Positions 17,301 through 25,211 of a DNA stretch of 64,000 nt are shown piece by piece. Both the position numbers and the translations under genes were made by a program. Each line of letters begins with the position of its first letter. Within the stretch, counting starts at the first letter, position 1. The notes beneath the pieces were generated by a model, which searched no databases, was not told the DNA's origin, and saw only the letters and a program-made list of their open reading frames with translations. The stretch lies in contig CAJUHJ010000006.1 of the NCBI GenBank assembly GCA_910586355.1, positions 1 through 64,000 on the forward strand. Direction: 5' to 3'. The DNA is from an uncultured Lachnospiraceae bacterium (GTDB taxonomy: Bacteria; Bacillota; Clostridia; Lachnospirales; Lachnospiraceae).

Positions 17301-20300
17301 TTCAGATGCCGATTGAAATAATTGACAATAATGATTCTCGGATAACCTATAACGGTTCATGGGGGGATTGGAGCGCTGATGTTCATTATGGCGGAGGAAT
17401 CAAATACCTGCAGACATCCGTAGGAACGGAATATGTAGAATTGACGTTTAAAGGGACGGGGATAGAATTTATTTCAACTAAGAATACCGAAAATCAACGT
17501 TGGAGTAAATGGCCTGTTTACATCGATGGGGAAGAAGTAGGAGAAGCAAATTGTATTGGGGCGTCGTCGGCATCCCAGCAGGTAGTTTATTCTAACTACG
17601 ATCTTTCGAAAGGAACCCATACGATTCGAATTTCGATGGAAGGCCAGACGAATAAAAAAATAGAAGTGGATGCATTTGTTGTTTATGCAGAAAAAGATCC
17701 GGCTATCACTGTTACATATGACCTGGGTGGGGTGGAAGAGACTCCTCCAGCGCCAGTGACGGCGAAATTCAGGGAAAGTATTACACTTTCAACATGTGAT
17801 ATACAGGGATTTGCAGGATGGAGTGACGGCAGCACGACATATCAGGCAGGCAGCAGTTATACTGTGCCGAACAAAAATGTGACATTAACAGCGGTAATCA
17901 ATACTGCCAATACTCAGGATGAATACATTTATCCGACTCCCAAAACAGAATGGACGGCAACTGCGGGAAGTGAGGAAAATACTGGTAATGATGGTCCGGC
18001 GTCAAGTGCAATTGATGGTAATGTGAATACATGGTGGCATAGTAATTATAATGTAGTCGCAAATAAGCCGGTCATTAGTGACAATGGAGAACGGAATGAA
18101 TTTACGATTGACTTTGGAAAGTCAGTCAATGTAGATAAATTTGAGTATGTTCCAAGAAATAATGACAGCGCAAATGGATTTATTACAAAATATCAGATTT
18201 TGACTTCTGATTCTGCGAATGGAAATTTTACAGCAGTGAAAACCGGTACATGGGAAAATAATGTGAATGTGAAATCGGTGGTATTTGATTCAACATTAAA
18301 TAATGTAAGAAGGATTCAAATTAAAGCATTGGAAACAAAGAATGCGCCGAATGGAGTAGCACAAGGGAATCAATTTATTCATGCAGCTGAGTTTAACGTC
18401 TATATGAAAAATCCGGATTACGACCCAGATACTATACCGTCTGGCATCACAGTAACCAGTGATGCAGTTACTTTGGAGCGAGGGGAAATCAGAGATCTTA
18501 AGGCGGCAATTACGCCGGATAAAGCAACAAACAAGAATATGACTTTTACGAGTTCAGACCTTACAGTTGCAACAGTTTCTCCAAAGGGAATCGTAGCTGC
18601 AAGTAAGTACAAATCAGGAGAAGCAACAATTACGATTACATCAGCTGCAGTTCCTTCAGTGACGAAGACGGTTCAAATTACAGTAAGTGAGCCTGAGGAA
18701 GTTGCAGTAGAAAGTATTTCGCTTGAGAAACAGAGAATTGTTTTAAGAGAAGAGGATTCGACGTCTGTTACAGCGTCTATTACGCCTTATTACGGAACAG
18801 ATAAGACGGTGACATGGAGCAGCAGCGACAATACGAAAGTGTCAGTGACGAATGGTACAATAACAGCAGTTGCAGCAGGGCATGCTACAATAACGGCAAC
18901 AACTAAGAATAGTAAAACTGCTGCGTGTGAAGTATATGTTCTGGGTGATAATGAAGTAATAGACAGAACTGGATTAGTAGGTACCGTTCAAGAGTTAAAA
19001 GCAAAATATAAAGATTTGAGTAAATATGACACGGCGGATGTAACCGCGTTTAATAATGCTTTAAAAGCAGCGGAAACAGTGCTGGGGTATGGAACTTCTG
19101 TTTTGCAGGAAGAATTAGATGAAGCTCTTGAAAATTTAGGCTTAGCGATAAAACCGTTGCTTTGGAAGGATTTAGAAGATAAGGTTGCAGAGGATATTAC
19201 TACGCAGGAGTATGCGGACAGTACTGTGGCTGCATATGATGAGGCATATCAGGCGGCGCAGGCAGTTTTGGGTAAAGGAGATTCGGCAACGACAGAAGAG
19301 ATTGATACTGCATTGTTTCATCTTTCACAGGCAATTGCAGGATTAGCTGAACCTGGTGATTGTACGGCTCTTGAAGCAAAAATAGCAGAAGCAGAAGGTC
19401 TGAATACAGAGGGAGCCAGTGAAACAGTTCTCGCGGCATTTACACAAGCGCTTGCAGCTGCAAAAGATGTTGCAGCCGCAAAGTCTACGCAAAAAGAGAT
19501 AGACGGGGCATTAGGAAAATTAAAAGGCGCTATCGCTGAACTTTCTGACAATAGTCCGGCGCCGGATAAAACTGCGCTGAAACGCAAAATAGACGCTGCA
19601 AAAGAGAAAGATTTATCAGGTTATACGACAGAATCAGCAGAAGCATTTAGAAATGCTATTCAAGCGGCAGAAGCAGTCTATAATAAAGCGGGCGCGACAG
19701 AAGCGGAAATCAACAGTGCAATCAAAGCATTAGAGGATGCGGAAAAAGAACTGGTTGAAGCAGGCGGCAGTACAACGCCGGATAAAACTACACTAAAAAG
19801 TAAAATTGACGCTGCAAAAGAAAAGAAACTGGAGGGCTATACGGAGGAATCTAAGCAAGCCTTTACAGCTGCAATTGAGGCGGCAGAAGCGGTCTATAAT
19901 AAGGAAAATGCAACAGAAAAGGAAATCAGCGACGCAATCAAAGAATTAGAAGATGCAGAAAAAGGACTGGTAGAAGAAGGCGGTTCGACATCCGATAAGG
20001 ATGGTTTGCGGCAAAAGCTTGAAGAGGCTGAGGGCATAGAATTATCTGATTATACGACAGAATCAGCAGACAATTTAGAAAATGCAATCAACGCTGCATG
20101 GGAAGTTTATGAGGATGATAATGCCACAGAAGCAGAGATTAAGAAAGCCATTAAGGATTTAGAGGATGCGATAGATGCGCTTGAAGAAAAAGGCGGCAGC
20201 ACAGCGCCGGATAAGGGCGCGCTGAAATCCAAAATAGATGCTGCAAAGGAAAAGAAATTAGATGGTTATACGGAGGAATCTAAGCAAGCCTTTTTAGAAG

Positions 20301-21274
20301 CGATTGAAGCTGCAGAAAAAGTTTATGAGAACGCCAATGCAACAAACGCCGATATTGAAAAAGCAATCGAAGATTTGGCGGCGGCAGAAGCAGCGCTGGT
20401 AGAAGAAGGCGGTGGAACTTCAGTTGACAGAACAGCCCTTAAGAGAGCGATTGATACAGCAAAGGCGAAACCTCTGACAGCGTATACTCCGGCTTCGGTA
20501 ACAGTATATAAAAATGAGATTACAAAAGCAGAAGCCGTTTACAACAATGCAAATGCAACGCAGGCTCAGATAAATGCAGCAGTACAGACGCTTAATGCAG
20601 CAGTAAAGAAATTGGTTCTAAAAGCGAATACCACAGCACTGACAAATGCAGTAAATGCAGCAGTAAAAATAGATGTAAGCGGTTATACCACAGAATCTGT
20701 AACAGCTTTTAAACAGGCGCTGACAGCAGCACAGACGCTTTTGAAAAATCAGAATGTAACACAGGCACAGGTAACGGCAGCATTGACAAAGCTCCAGCAG
20801 GCACAAAAGAATCTGAAAGCTGCAGTACCATCTACCATAGAAGCTGATGGTATCGTATATAATGTTACAAATTCATCTGCTGCGAACGGAACGGTATCTG
20901 TATCAGGATTGACAAGTGCAGGTAAAAAGAAAACTACGATTACGATTCCTCCAACAGTGGAAGAAAATGGCTATACGTTCAAGGTAACGGCAATTGATAA
21001 GAACGCATTTGCGAAAAGTAAAAAACTTAAGAAAGTAATTATAGGCGAAAATGTTACAAATATTGGTGCAAATTGTTTTACAAAGTGCAGCAAATTGGCG
21101 ACAATTCAATTTAAGAGCCCAAAAGCGCCGAAAATTGGCAAGAAAGCGTTTAAGTCAATTAAATCAAAAGTAAAAGTTTTTTATTCAAAGAAAATGAAGA
21201 AAAAAGAACTGAATAAACTTAAAAAAGCCGTTAAAAGTGCGGGCGTAAAAAAAGTAACATATAAGAAAAAATAG
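14345..21274 (+). CDS. giant secreted GH95 alpha-L-fucosidase with FIVAR repeats
   Basis: Exported multidomain enzyme (2309 aa) expected to remove alpha-1,2-linked fucose from mucin and milk-type glycans. Signal peptide with cleavage after A29 (MALA|EP). The GH95 module spans about 41-900; the residues matching the characterised Bifidobacterium AfcA catalytic set are present: N469 and N471 (HMNVNLQMNYW), E615 (SSEHGP) and D781 (QIDGNFG). Then follow FN3 (904-989), a galactose-binding-like module (992-1117), a Flg_new-like repeat (1119-1189), an F5/8C/CBM32 module (1192-1359), two Big_2 domains (1366-1537), nine FIVAR-like three-helix repeats (1539-2162) and a BspA-type LRR_5 domain with a Lys-rich end (2168-2309). 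No LPXTG or membrane anchor, so retention is probably by the basic C-terminus. Confidence 0.93.
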   Translation: MMAKMMSRALSAILSAALIFTTVPTMALAEPIKTNRSAPEENYLKLWYDEPASEGVNILSAGAYNPSAEDNNWQQHTLPIGNSFMGANVYGEIARERLTFNQKTLWNGGPSESRPNYNGGNLDKVAQWQECVNAFMAGDDTRGSQLAGGLVGEGEAAGYGVYQSWGDIYLENKNLADVTTEDTTGYERNLDLTTGIANVDFRAKETDYHREFFVSYPDNVLAMKLTANGAKQLELNVSFPIDNGEVGEMQGNITSIESNKNNKLAKENETYNVTAGTNQGTIVSAANMQDNQMKMNSVLTVVTDKGTVTKGGDEASLDIAGADEVVIFISANTDYKNDYPKYRTGETAAQLAKKVKDTVDNAVNKGYEKIKSRYLADYQELFNRVELNLGQAKSDKTTDQLLAAYKVSGAEGATDSERRLLEVLLYQYGRYLTIASSREGDLPSTLQGVWQNRVGTSSRVPWGSDFHMNVNLQMNYWPTYSANLAECGIPIIDYVNSLREPGRVTAEKYFGIKSEPGEANGFSAHTQNTPFGWTCPGWAFNWGWSPAAVPWIIQNCWEYFEYTGDVEYMRTHLYPMMKEETLLYDQILVDSGQEITLEDGTKSTRLVSAPAFSSEHGPRTLGNVYENVLVWQLYEDTITAAELLGTDSDLVERWKETRERLAPIEVGDSGQIKEWYFEGEYGKTTEGTSIQGFESGHRHMSHMLGLFPGDLVSVENEEYIKAAVYTLERRGYNSTGWGMGQRLNAWARTGDGNTAYLLVQNLFKGGIYPNLWDAHAPFQIDGNFGYTSGVNEMMMQSNVGYINILPAIPDEWDTGSVNGIVARGNFELGIDWDEGKATEIRVLSKNGNKCVIQHIGIYKATVTDSKGTRVQFSKEQKANRISFDTKEGETYTITGLGENAMLEAPNNCEAVKGDNGMVLTWNAVAGADSYNVYRKEGSVTEKLNATNLTSATYTDTEEYEDVYEVKYYVVAVKDGIEGYRSDLFHLQMPIEIIDNNDSRITYNGSWGDWSADVHYGGGIKYLQTSVGTEYVELTFKGTGIEFISTKNTENQRWSKWPVYIDGEEVGEANCIGASSASQQVVYSNYDLSKGTHTIRISMEGQTNKKIEVDAFVVYAEKDPAITVTYDLGGVEETPPAPVTAKFRESITLSTCDIQGFAGWSDGSTTYQAGSSYTVPNKNVTLTAVINTANTQDEYIYPTPKTEWTATAGSEENTGNDGPASSAIDGNVNTWWHSNYNVVANKPVISDNGERNEFTIDFGKSVNVDKFEYVPRNNDSANGFITKYQILTSDSANGNFTAVKTGTWENNVNVKSVVFDSTLNNVRRIQIKALETKNAPNGVAQGNQFIHAAEFNVYMKNPDYDPDTIPSGITVTSDAVTLERGEIRDLKAAITPDKATNKNMTFTSSDLTVATVSPKGIVAASKYKSGEATITITSAAVPSVTKTVQITVSEPEEVAVESISLEKQRIVLREEDSTSVTASITPYYGTDKTVTWSSSDNTKVSVTNGTITAVAAGHATITATTKNSKTAACEVYVLGDNEVIDRTGLVGTVQELKAKYKDLSKYDTADVTAFNNALKAAETVLGYGTSVLQEELDEALENLGLAIKPLLWKDLEDKVAEDITTQEYADSTVAAYDEAYQAAQAVLGKGDSATTEEIDTALFHLSQAIAGLAEPGDCTALEAKIAEAEGLNTEGASETVLAAFTQALAAAKDVAAAKSTQKEIDGALGKLKGAIAELSDNSPAPDKTALKRKIDAAKEKDLSGYTTESAEAFRNAIQAAEAVYNKAGATEAEINSAIKALEDAEKELVEAGGSTTPDKTTLKSKIDAAKEKKLEGYTEESKQAFTAAIEAAEAVYNKENATEKEISDAIKELEDAEKGLVEEGGSTSDKDGLRQKLEEAEGIELSDYTTESADNLENAINAAWEVYEDDNATEAEIKKAIKDLEDAIDALEEKGGSTAPDKGALKSKIDAAKEKKLDGYTEESKQAFLEAIEAAEKVYENANATNADIEKAIEDLAAAEAALVEEGGGTSVDRTALKRAIDTAKAKPLTAYTPASVTVYKNEITKAEAVYNNANATQAQINAAVQTLNAAVKKLVLKANTTALTNAVNAAVKIDVSGYTTESVTAFKQALTAAQTLLKNQNVTQAQVTAALTKLQQAQKNLKAAVPSTIEADGIVYNVTNSSAANGTVSVSGLTSAGKKKTTITIPPTVEENGYTFKVTAIDKNAFAKSKKLKKVIIGENVTNIGANCFTKCSKLATIQFKSPKAPKIGKKAFKSIKSKVKVFYSKKMKKKELNKLKKAVKSAGVKKVTYKKK
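18960..20830 (+). repeat. nine FIVAR-like coding repeats of about 200-216 bases
   Basis: The region encodes nine successive units of about 65-72 residues, each with LK.KIDAAK, GYT.ES...F and NAT..EI..AI..L blocks. Units 5 and 7 share 27 identical bases (19838-19864 and 20267-20293, 429 bases apart, exactly two units), a sign of recent duplication or gene conversion. Units 1-3 and 8-9 are more diverged. Confidence 0.85.
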
Positions 21275-21292
21275 TTCATAAACGAATAAGAG

Positions 21293-21336
21293 AACTGCTG
21301 TAAGTAATAGGATAACTGAAACTTACAGCAGTTTTT
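21293..21336 (+). terminator. intrinsic terminator after GH95
   Basis: Perfect 13-base stem (AACTGCTGTAAGT with ACTTACAGCAGTT), 15-base loop, then a T-run. Confidence 0.88.
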
Positions 21337-21391
21337 GTATGTCTTCGTTAAAATGAAAATGCAGTCAGATTAGAAACACAGGAATAGGACA

Positions 21392-22135
21392 ATGGTATTT
21401 ATTCATACAGTAAATAAAGAATCTTATCTGGGTGTAATTTTGAAGAAAAAAATTGAGCTTGGAATGGCAATTATTTTATTGGCTGTGGCTGCAGTCATAC
21501 CACATAAGGAAGCGCTTATTATGGCAGGAGGCGCAGGAAGAACTGTAAATGAGAATTGTATCGTAATAGATGCCGGACACGGCGGTGACGACCCTGGTAA
21601 GATTGGTATTAATGGAACATTGGAAAAAGACATTAATCTTATCATTGCACATAAATTAAAGACACTTTTAGAAAGCCAGGGTTATGAAGTTGTAATGACG
21701 CGCAGTACCGGAGAAGGTTTGTATCAGCCGGGTACAAGAAATATGAAAGTAGAAGATATGCAGAAACGTTGTGGAATCATAACGGAAACAATGCCCATTT
21801 TTACTGTCAGTATACATCAGAACAGCTATCCACAGGAATATGTCAAAGGCGCCCAGGTTTTTTATTTTGGACAATCAAAAGAGGGAGAAGAACTTGCAAA
21901 AAAAATTCAAAATAGTTTGGTTGCACATTTAGACCCTGAAAATCACAGGGTAGAAAAAGCAAATGAAAGTTATTATCTGCTGAAGAAAACGCCTACGCCG
22001 ACTGTGATTGTAGAATGTGGATTTTTAAGTAATCGTGAAGAAGCCGAGCTTTTAAAGACAGAAGCCTATCAGGATAAAGTTGCCTGGGCAGTTATGATGG
22101 GGATTTTACAATATTTGAATGCAACAAAAAGCTGA
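21392..22135 (+). CDS. cwlD: N-acetylmuramoyl-L-alanine amidase CwlD
   Basis: Zinc amidase (247 aa, Amidase_3) that removes stem peptides from muramic acid. In spore formers CwlD works with PdaA to make the muramic delta-lactam of cortex, needed for germination. The N-terminus holds a membrane/export segment (about 22-45). Motifs: DAGHGGDDPG (zinc His), TLEKDIN (zinc Glu), VSIHQNSY (zinc His) and VIVECGFLSN (catalytic Glu). AGGA lies 7 bases before ATG 21392; a TTG about 50 bases later is an alternative start. pdaA is present at 54630, which strengthens the call. No clear sporulation promoter seen in the short upstream gap. Confidence 0.87.
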   Translation: MVFIHTVNKESYLGVILKKKIELGMAIILLAVAAVIPHKEALIMAGGAGRTVNENCIVIDAGHGGDDPGKIGINGTLEKDINLIIAHKLKTLLESQGYEVVMTRSTGEGLYQPGTRNMKVEDMQKRCGIITETMPIFTVSIHQNSYPQEYVKGAQVFYFGQSKEGEELAKKIQNSLVAHLDPENHRVEKANESYYLLKKTPTPTVIVECGFLSNREEAELLKTEAYQDKVAWAVMMGILQYLNATKS

Positions 22136-22155
22136 CAATTCCTCAAAATAAAAGA

Positions 22156-22185
22156 TTGAACTTGTGATAAATCTGGTGTTATAAT
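22156..22185 (+). promoter_or_regulatory. sigma-A promoter for the DUF4321 gene
   Basis: TTGAAC (22156-22161), 18-base spacer, TATAAT (22180-22185), followed by GAGAGGGGA and ATG at 22216. Confidence 0.55.
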
Positions 22186-22215
22186 AAACCCATTATACTT
22201 GAGAGGGGAAATCAG

Positions 22216-22479
22216 ATGAGTAAAAGCGTTTCTGGGAAGAATAGCTGGGCGTTATTTTTACTGCTGCTTGCAGGAATTGTACTGGGTGGATTTATCGGAG
22301 AATTGACGAAAGGAATATCAGGATTAAGCTGGCTTAGTTATGGACAGAGTTTCGGTATAGAAAACCCAATTATATTAAATCTTGGAATTCTTATTATTAC
22401 GTTTGGTTTTACAATAAAGATAACAATAGCCAGTATAATCGGCGTATTAATTGCAATTTTTGTTTACAGGATTTTATAA
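22216..22479 (+). CDS. DUF4321 membrane protein
   Basis: An 87-residue protein of the DUF4321 type, a small membrane family found in clostridia. Two hydrophobic segments (about 11-30 and 52-86, the latter long enough for one or two helices) flank a loop with GFIGELTKG and LSWLSYGQSFG. The charge pattern and the short GFIGE motif after helix 1 fit the family. The function is unknown. It has its own promoter and terminator, and its neighbours give no further hint. Confidence 0.75.
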   Translation: MSKSVSGKNSWALFLLLLAGIVLGGFIGELTKGISGLSWLSYGQSFGIENPIILNLGILIITFGFTIKITIASIIGVLIAIFVYRIL

Positions 22480-22517
22480 AAACCGGATTCTCATAGACTG
22501 GGAATCCGGTTTCTTTT
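22479..22517. terminator. intrinsic terminator, shared by convergent genes
   Basis: Perfect 11-base stem (AAACCGGATTC with GAATCCGGTTT), then CTTTTT. It lies between DUF4321 and the convergent beta-propeller gene. Confidence 0.85.
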
Positions 22518-24523
22518 TAATAATTAGATAATACCAAGGTGCTTCCTTTTTTAAATTCATGATCCATATTAAACGAAGTGATTTGTGTTGGACTTGCAAT
22601 ATAAAAATGATTTCCGATATAGATTCCACGGACAGTATCGGAAGGTATATCGAGTGGTTCAGATAATTTTTTTACAAAATGATTTTCTTCAAAGGAATAT
22701 ACATTATATCCAACGTAGCAGCCGTCTTTTGGCGGGTCAAAATGTGCAGAAAAGCCAATTAAATTTTGGCTGGAATCCGCGAGGACGCTTTTATAGTCAT
22801 AGCAGGCGGATGTGTAGTAATAATTATCTAGTACGAGACTGTCAATTGTCTTTAGTTCGGTAGGATTAGAAATGTCGAACATTACAAGTTTGACGCCTTT
22901 TTGACGGCCTGTGTCGGGATCTGTTTCATAGCCGATTCCCAAAAGTTTATCATTTTCCCAAAAATGCAGGTAATCTGAAAATCCGCTGATTTCAAGTTCT
23001 CCGAGCAAAGTGGGATTCGAAAGGTCTGTCAAATCCACAGCAAACAATGGATCTGTATTTCGATAAGTAATAAAATAAGCAGTATTTTCAAAAAATCTTG
23101 CAGCATAAATTTGTTCTCCGATTGCAATAGAAGATAAAGTTCCTGTCAAGTTCATATTTTCATCGAAGAGAAACAAATTGTTGGAAGATTCTCCGTTTTC
23201 TGTGTCGGTTGTTAATACGCGAAGCGTATTCTGATATTCGTGAATGGCAAATGTATCATAAATTTCTCCTTTGACTGCGGCGGCATTTACAGCATTTATC
23301 TGCCCGTTTTCAATACTGAATTTCGCTATTTGTGTTAATATGTCGTTTGGACGGAAGTCGTAGTGATAAAGGTATAGTGAGTCGCTTCCGACATAAACAT
23401 TGGCGTGTTCATTGACAATCATAACTTCATCTATGATTTCTTCGGGACGCCTGATATCGACAGAAGTTATTATAAGACTGCTTGCGCCGCCTTCTTTAGG
23501 CAGATATACATGGTCGGAAGGAATTTTTTCTCCATTAATAGTTGGAATTTGATTCTCTTTTGCCAAATTTTCAAAAGAAGGGAGAGCTCCTTTGTCGGTA
23601 AATAAATAGAGAATATCCCCGATTTTCCGGGATGTATTGTAATTGCCGTCTTGTTCTAGCGTACCAGTAAGTTTTGGTTCCAGCGGATTGGCAATATCAT
23701 ACATATAAACAACGGTTACGTCGTTTGCCTGTATATAATTTTCGTCGGCAGTTTCTTCGGATTCGACATATGCTGTTTCCAGAGAAGAGTCATATTTTTG
23801 AACGATCAGAAGAAGCAGGCCGTCGTCTACATACAATTCTAAAACAGAATCTGAAGCGTTTATATCAGGCCGGATAACGCTGGCTGATTTTAAAGGACCG
23901 TCCATTGTATCTGTAATTTTGATTTCCCGTTCGCCGGCTGTATAAATGTATCTGCCGTCTGTTTTTACGAAGTCGCTTTCGTCTACATTTTCTGTCTGAA
24001 GATTTGTTTTAGAAAAAGAATCTTTTGCTGCTGCTGCATCGGCGGTACTTCCGGCAGCGCTTTCAGCAGAATCTTCGGCAGCAGACTCTGAGAGAAAATT
24101 AAGATCAGAACTTTTTCGCATTGCAGAACGGGCGGATTGCACAGATTCTTCTAATACGTCATATATTTGATCATAGCTTTCGGCTACGGTATAAAGCGTT
24201 CCGGCATCCTGCTTGGAATCTGTAATAGAAGCAGATTCGGATGGGGAAACAGGTTCTGCGGCGTCGGCAATTTTTTCCGTATCGCTTAACGCTAAGGAAT
24301 CGGGTTGGAAACGTTTTGTATTCCATAATATGCTGGTGAGGATACAGCATAAAACAAGGACGGCTGCAGCAGAAGCTGCTTGTCCGAAAGAAAAATGCCC
24401 AAAAGAGCGGGGAGATTTTTTGTGGTACAGTTGTTTTGAAATCTGTTTTGGCATAAGAGAATCCGGCGTGTTTGTCTGTTCGGCAGAATTTTTTATTAAA
24501 TTCAGTAGTTCTTTATCTGTCAT
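22517..24523 (-). CDS. membrane-anchored beta-propeller protein, putative sigma partner
   Basis: A 668-residue protein with a cytoplasmic N-terminus of about 48 residues (MTDKELLNLIKNSAEQ...), one membrane segment (about 49-68, AASAAAVLVLCCILTSILW), a Ser/Ala/Glu-rich linker to about 175, and a large extracytoplasmic domain of the Beta_propel family (secreted C-terminal beta-propeller), with blades such as DLTDLSNPTLLGELEISG and DISNPTELKTIDSLVLDN. It follows an ECF sigma gene by 16 bases. A short cytoplasmic head, one helix and an outside sensor is the layout of anti-sigma factors, so it probably restrains that sigma until an envelope signal arrives (inference; the head shows no zinc anti-sigma motif). 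Confidence 0.85.
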   Translation of the reverse strand: MTDKELLNLIKNSAEQTNTPDSLMPKQISKQLYHKKSPRSFGHFSFGQAASAAAVLVLCCILTSILWNTKRFQPDSLALSDTEKIADAAEPVSPSESASITDSKQDAGTLYTVAESYDQIYDVLEESVQSARSAMRKSSDLNFLSESAAEDSAESAAGSTADAAAAKDSFSKTNLQTENVDESDFVKTDGRYIYTAGEREIKITDTMDGPLKSASVIRPDINASDSVLELYVDDGLLLLIVQKYDSSLETAYVESEETADENYIQANDVTVVYMYDIANPLEPKLTGTLEQDGNYNTSRKIGDILYLFTDKGALPSFENLAKENQIPTINGEKIPSDHVYLPKEGGASSLIITSVDIRRPEEIIDEVMIVNEHANVYVGSDSLYLYHYDFRPNDILTQIAKFSIENGQINAVNAAAVKGEIYDTFAIHEYQNTLRVLTTDTENGESSNNLFLFDENMNLTGTLSSIAIGEQIYAARFFENTAYFITYRNTDPLFAVDLTDLSNPTLLGELEISGFSDYLHFWENDKLLGIGYETDPDTGRQKGVKLVMFDISNPTELKTIDSLVLDNYYYTSACYDYKSVLADSSQNLIGFSAHFDPPKDGCYVGYNVYSFEENHFVKKLSEPLDIPSDTVRGIYIGNHFYIASPTQITSFNMDHEFKKGSTLVLSNY

Positions 24524-24539
24524 AAGATCACCTTTCTTT

Positions 24540-25055
24540 TTATTTATGGTCGCTGAGTTGTACGGAAAGTTTTTTTAATGCGCGGCTTTCCTTTGAACGG
24601 ACTGTATTAGGATTTAAGTGGAGTATTTTTGCAATTTCCTGACTGGTGTATCCGGCAAAAATGTGCATACTGATAATAAGACGTTCTTCATCTTTTAATT
24701 GAAAAAAATAATTTCTCACATCAATCAGTTCGGCAAGATTTTCAGAGGAATTTTCATCAGGAATCGTTTCTGAAAATTCATCTAAAAGCGGCTGAATAAA
24801 TCTCATCCGCCGTTTGCACTTAGCGGATAAAATTTTGAATATCCATGCTTTGAAGGATTCTTCAGAACGTAATTTTTGAATAGATGTAAAAGCATCTATC
24901 ACAGTTTCGCTGACGGCGTCTTCTGCGTCGGCAGGACTTCTTAATGAGTAGAGGGCAAAACGGTATAAATCGAGATAGATTTCACTGTATAATGCTGCAA
25001 AAGCATCTACGTCGCCAGACTTTGCCTTTTTTATCTGCTGCAGATTTTGAATCAT
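24540..25055 (-). CDS. ECF-type RNA polymerase sigma factor
   Basis: Sigma-70 family factor (171 aa) with region 2 at about 8-70 (DLYRFALYSLRSPADAEDAV, the DA.D.VQ-type core-binding helix) and region 4 at about 110-165 (LKDEERLIISMHIFAGY, then the HTH SQEIAKILHLNPNTVRSKES). Region 3 is absent, as in ECF factors. The frame is open upstream to 25280, but only the ATG at 25055 has a ribosome site (GGGAG, 7 bases before) and matches the family start. Co-transcribed with the beta-propeller gene, its likely regulator. Confidence 0.92.
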   Translation of the reverse strand: MIQNLQQIKKAKSGDVDAFAALYSEIYLDLYRFALYSLRSPADAEDAVSETVIDAFTSIQKLRSEESFKAWIFKILSAKCKRRMRFIQPLLDEFSETIPDENSSENLAELIDVRNYFFQLKDEERLIISMHIFAGYTSQEIAKILHLNPNTVRSKESRALKKLSVQLSDHK

Positions 25056-25145
25056 AAGTTTTCTCCCATTGGGTGTATTGTTGACATGTGATATATAATA
25101 GTGTGAAGAAATGTGCAGTTTGTTGCAAGGAAAACTTAAAAATTT

Positions 25146-25174
25146 TTGACATTTGATAAGAAGGATAGTATAAT
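25146..25174 (+). promoter_or_regulatory. perfect consensus sigma-A promoter
   Basis: TTGACA (25146-25151), 17-base spacer, TATAAT (25169-25174), 38 bases before the secreted triple-repeat gene. It is divergent to the ECF sigma gene. Confidence 0.75.
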
Positions 25175-25211
25175 TAATAAAAATATAATTAGAGAGTGCA
25201 GGTGGAATTTT

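Noticed and set aside
18960..20830. CRISPR or non-coding satellite
   Set aside because: The periodicity is explained by FIVAR-like protein repeats in a continuous reading frame.
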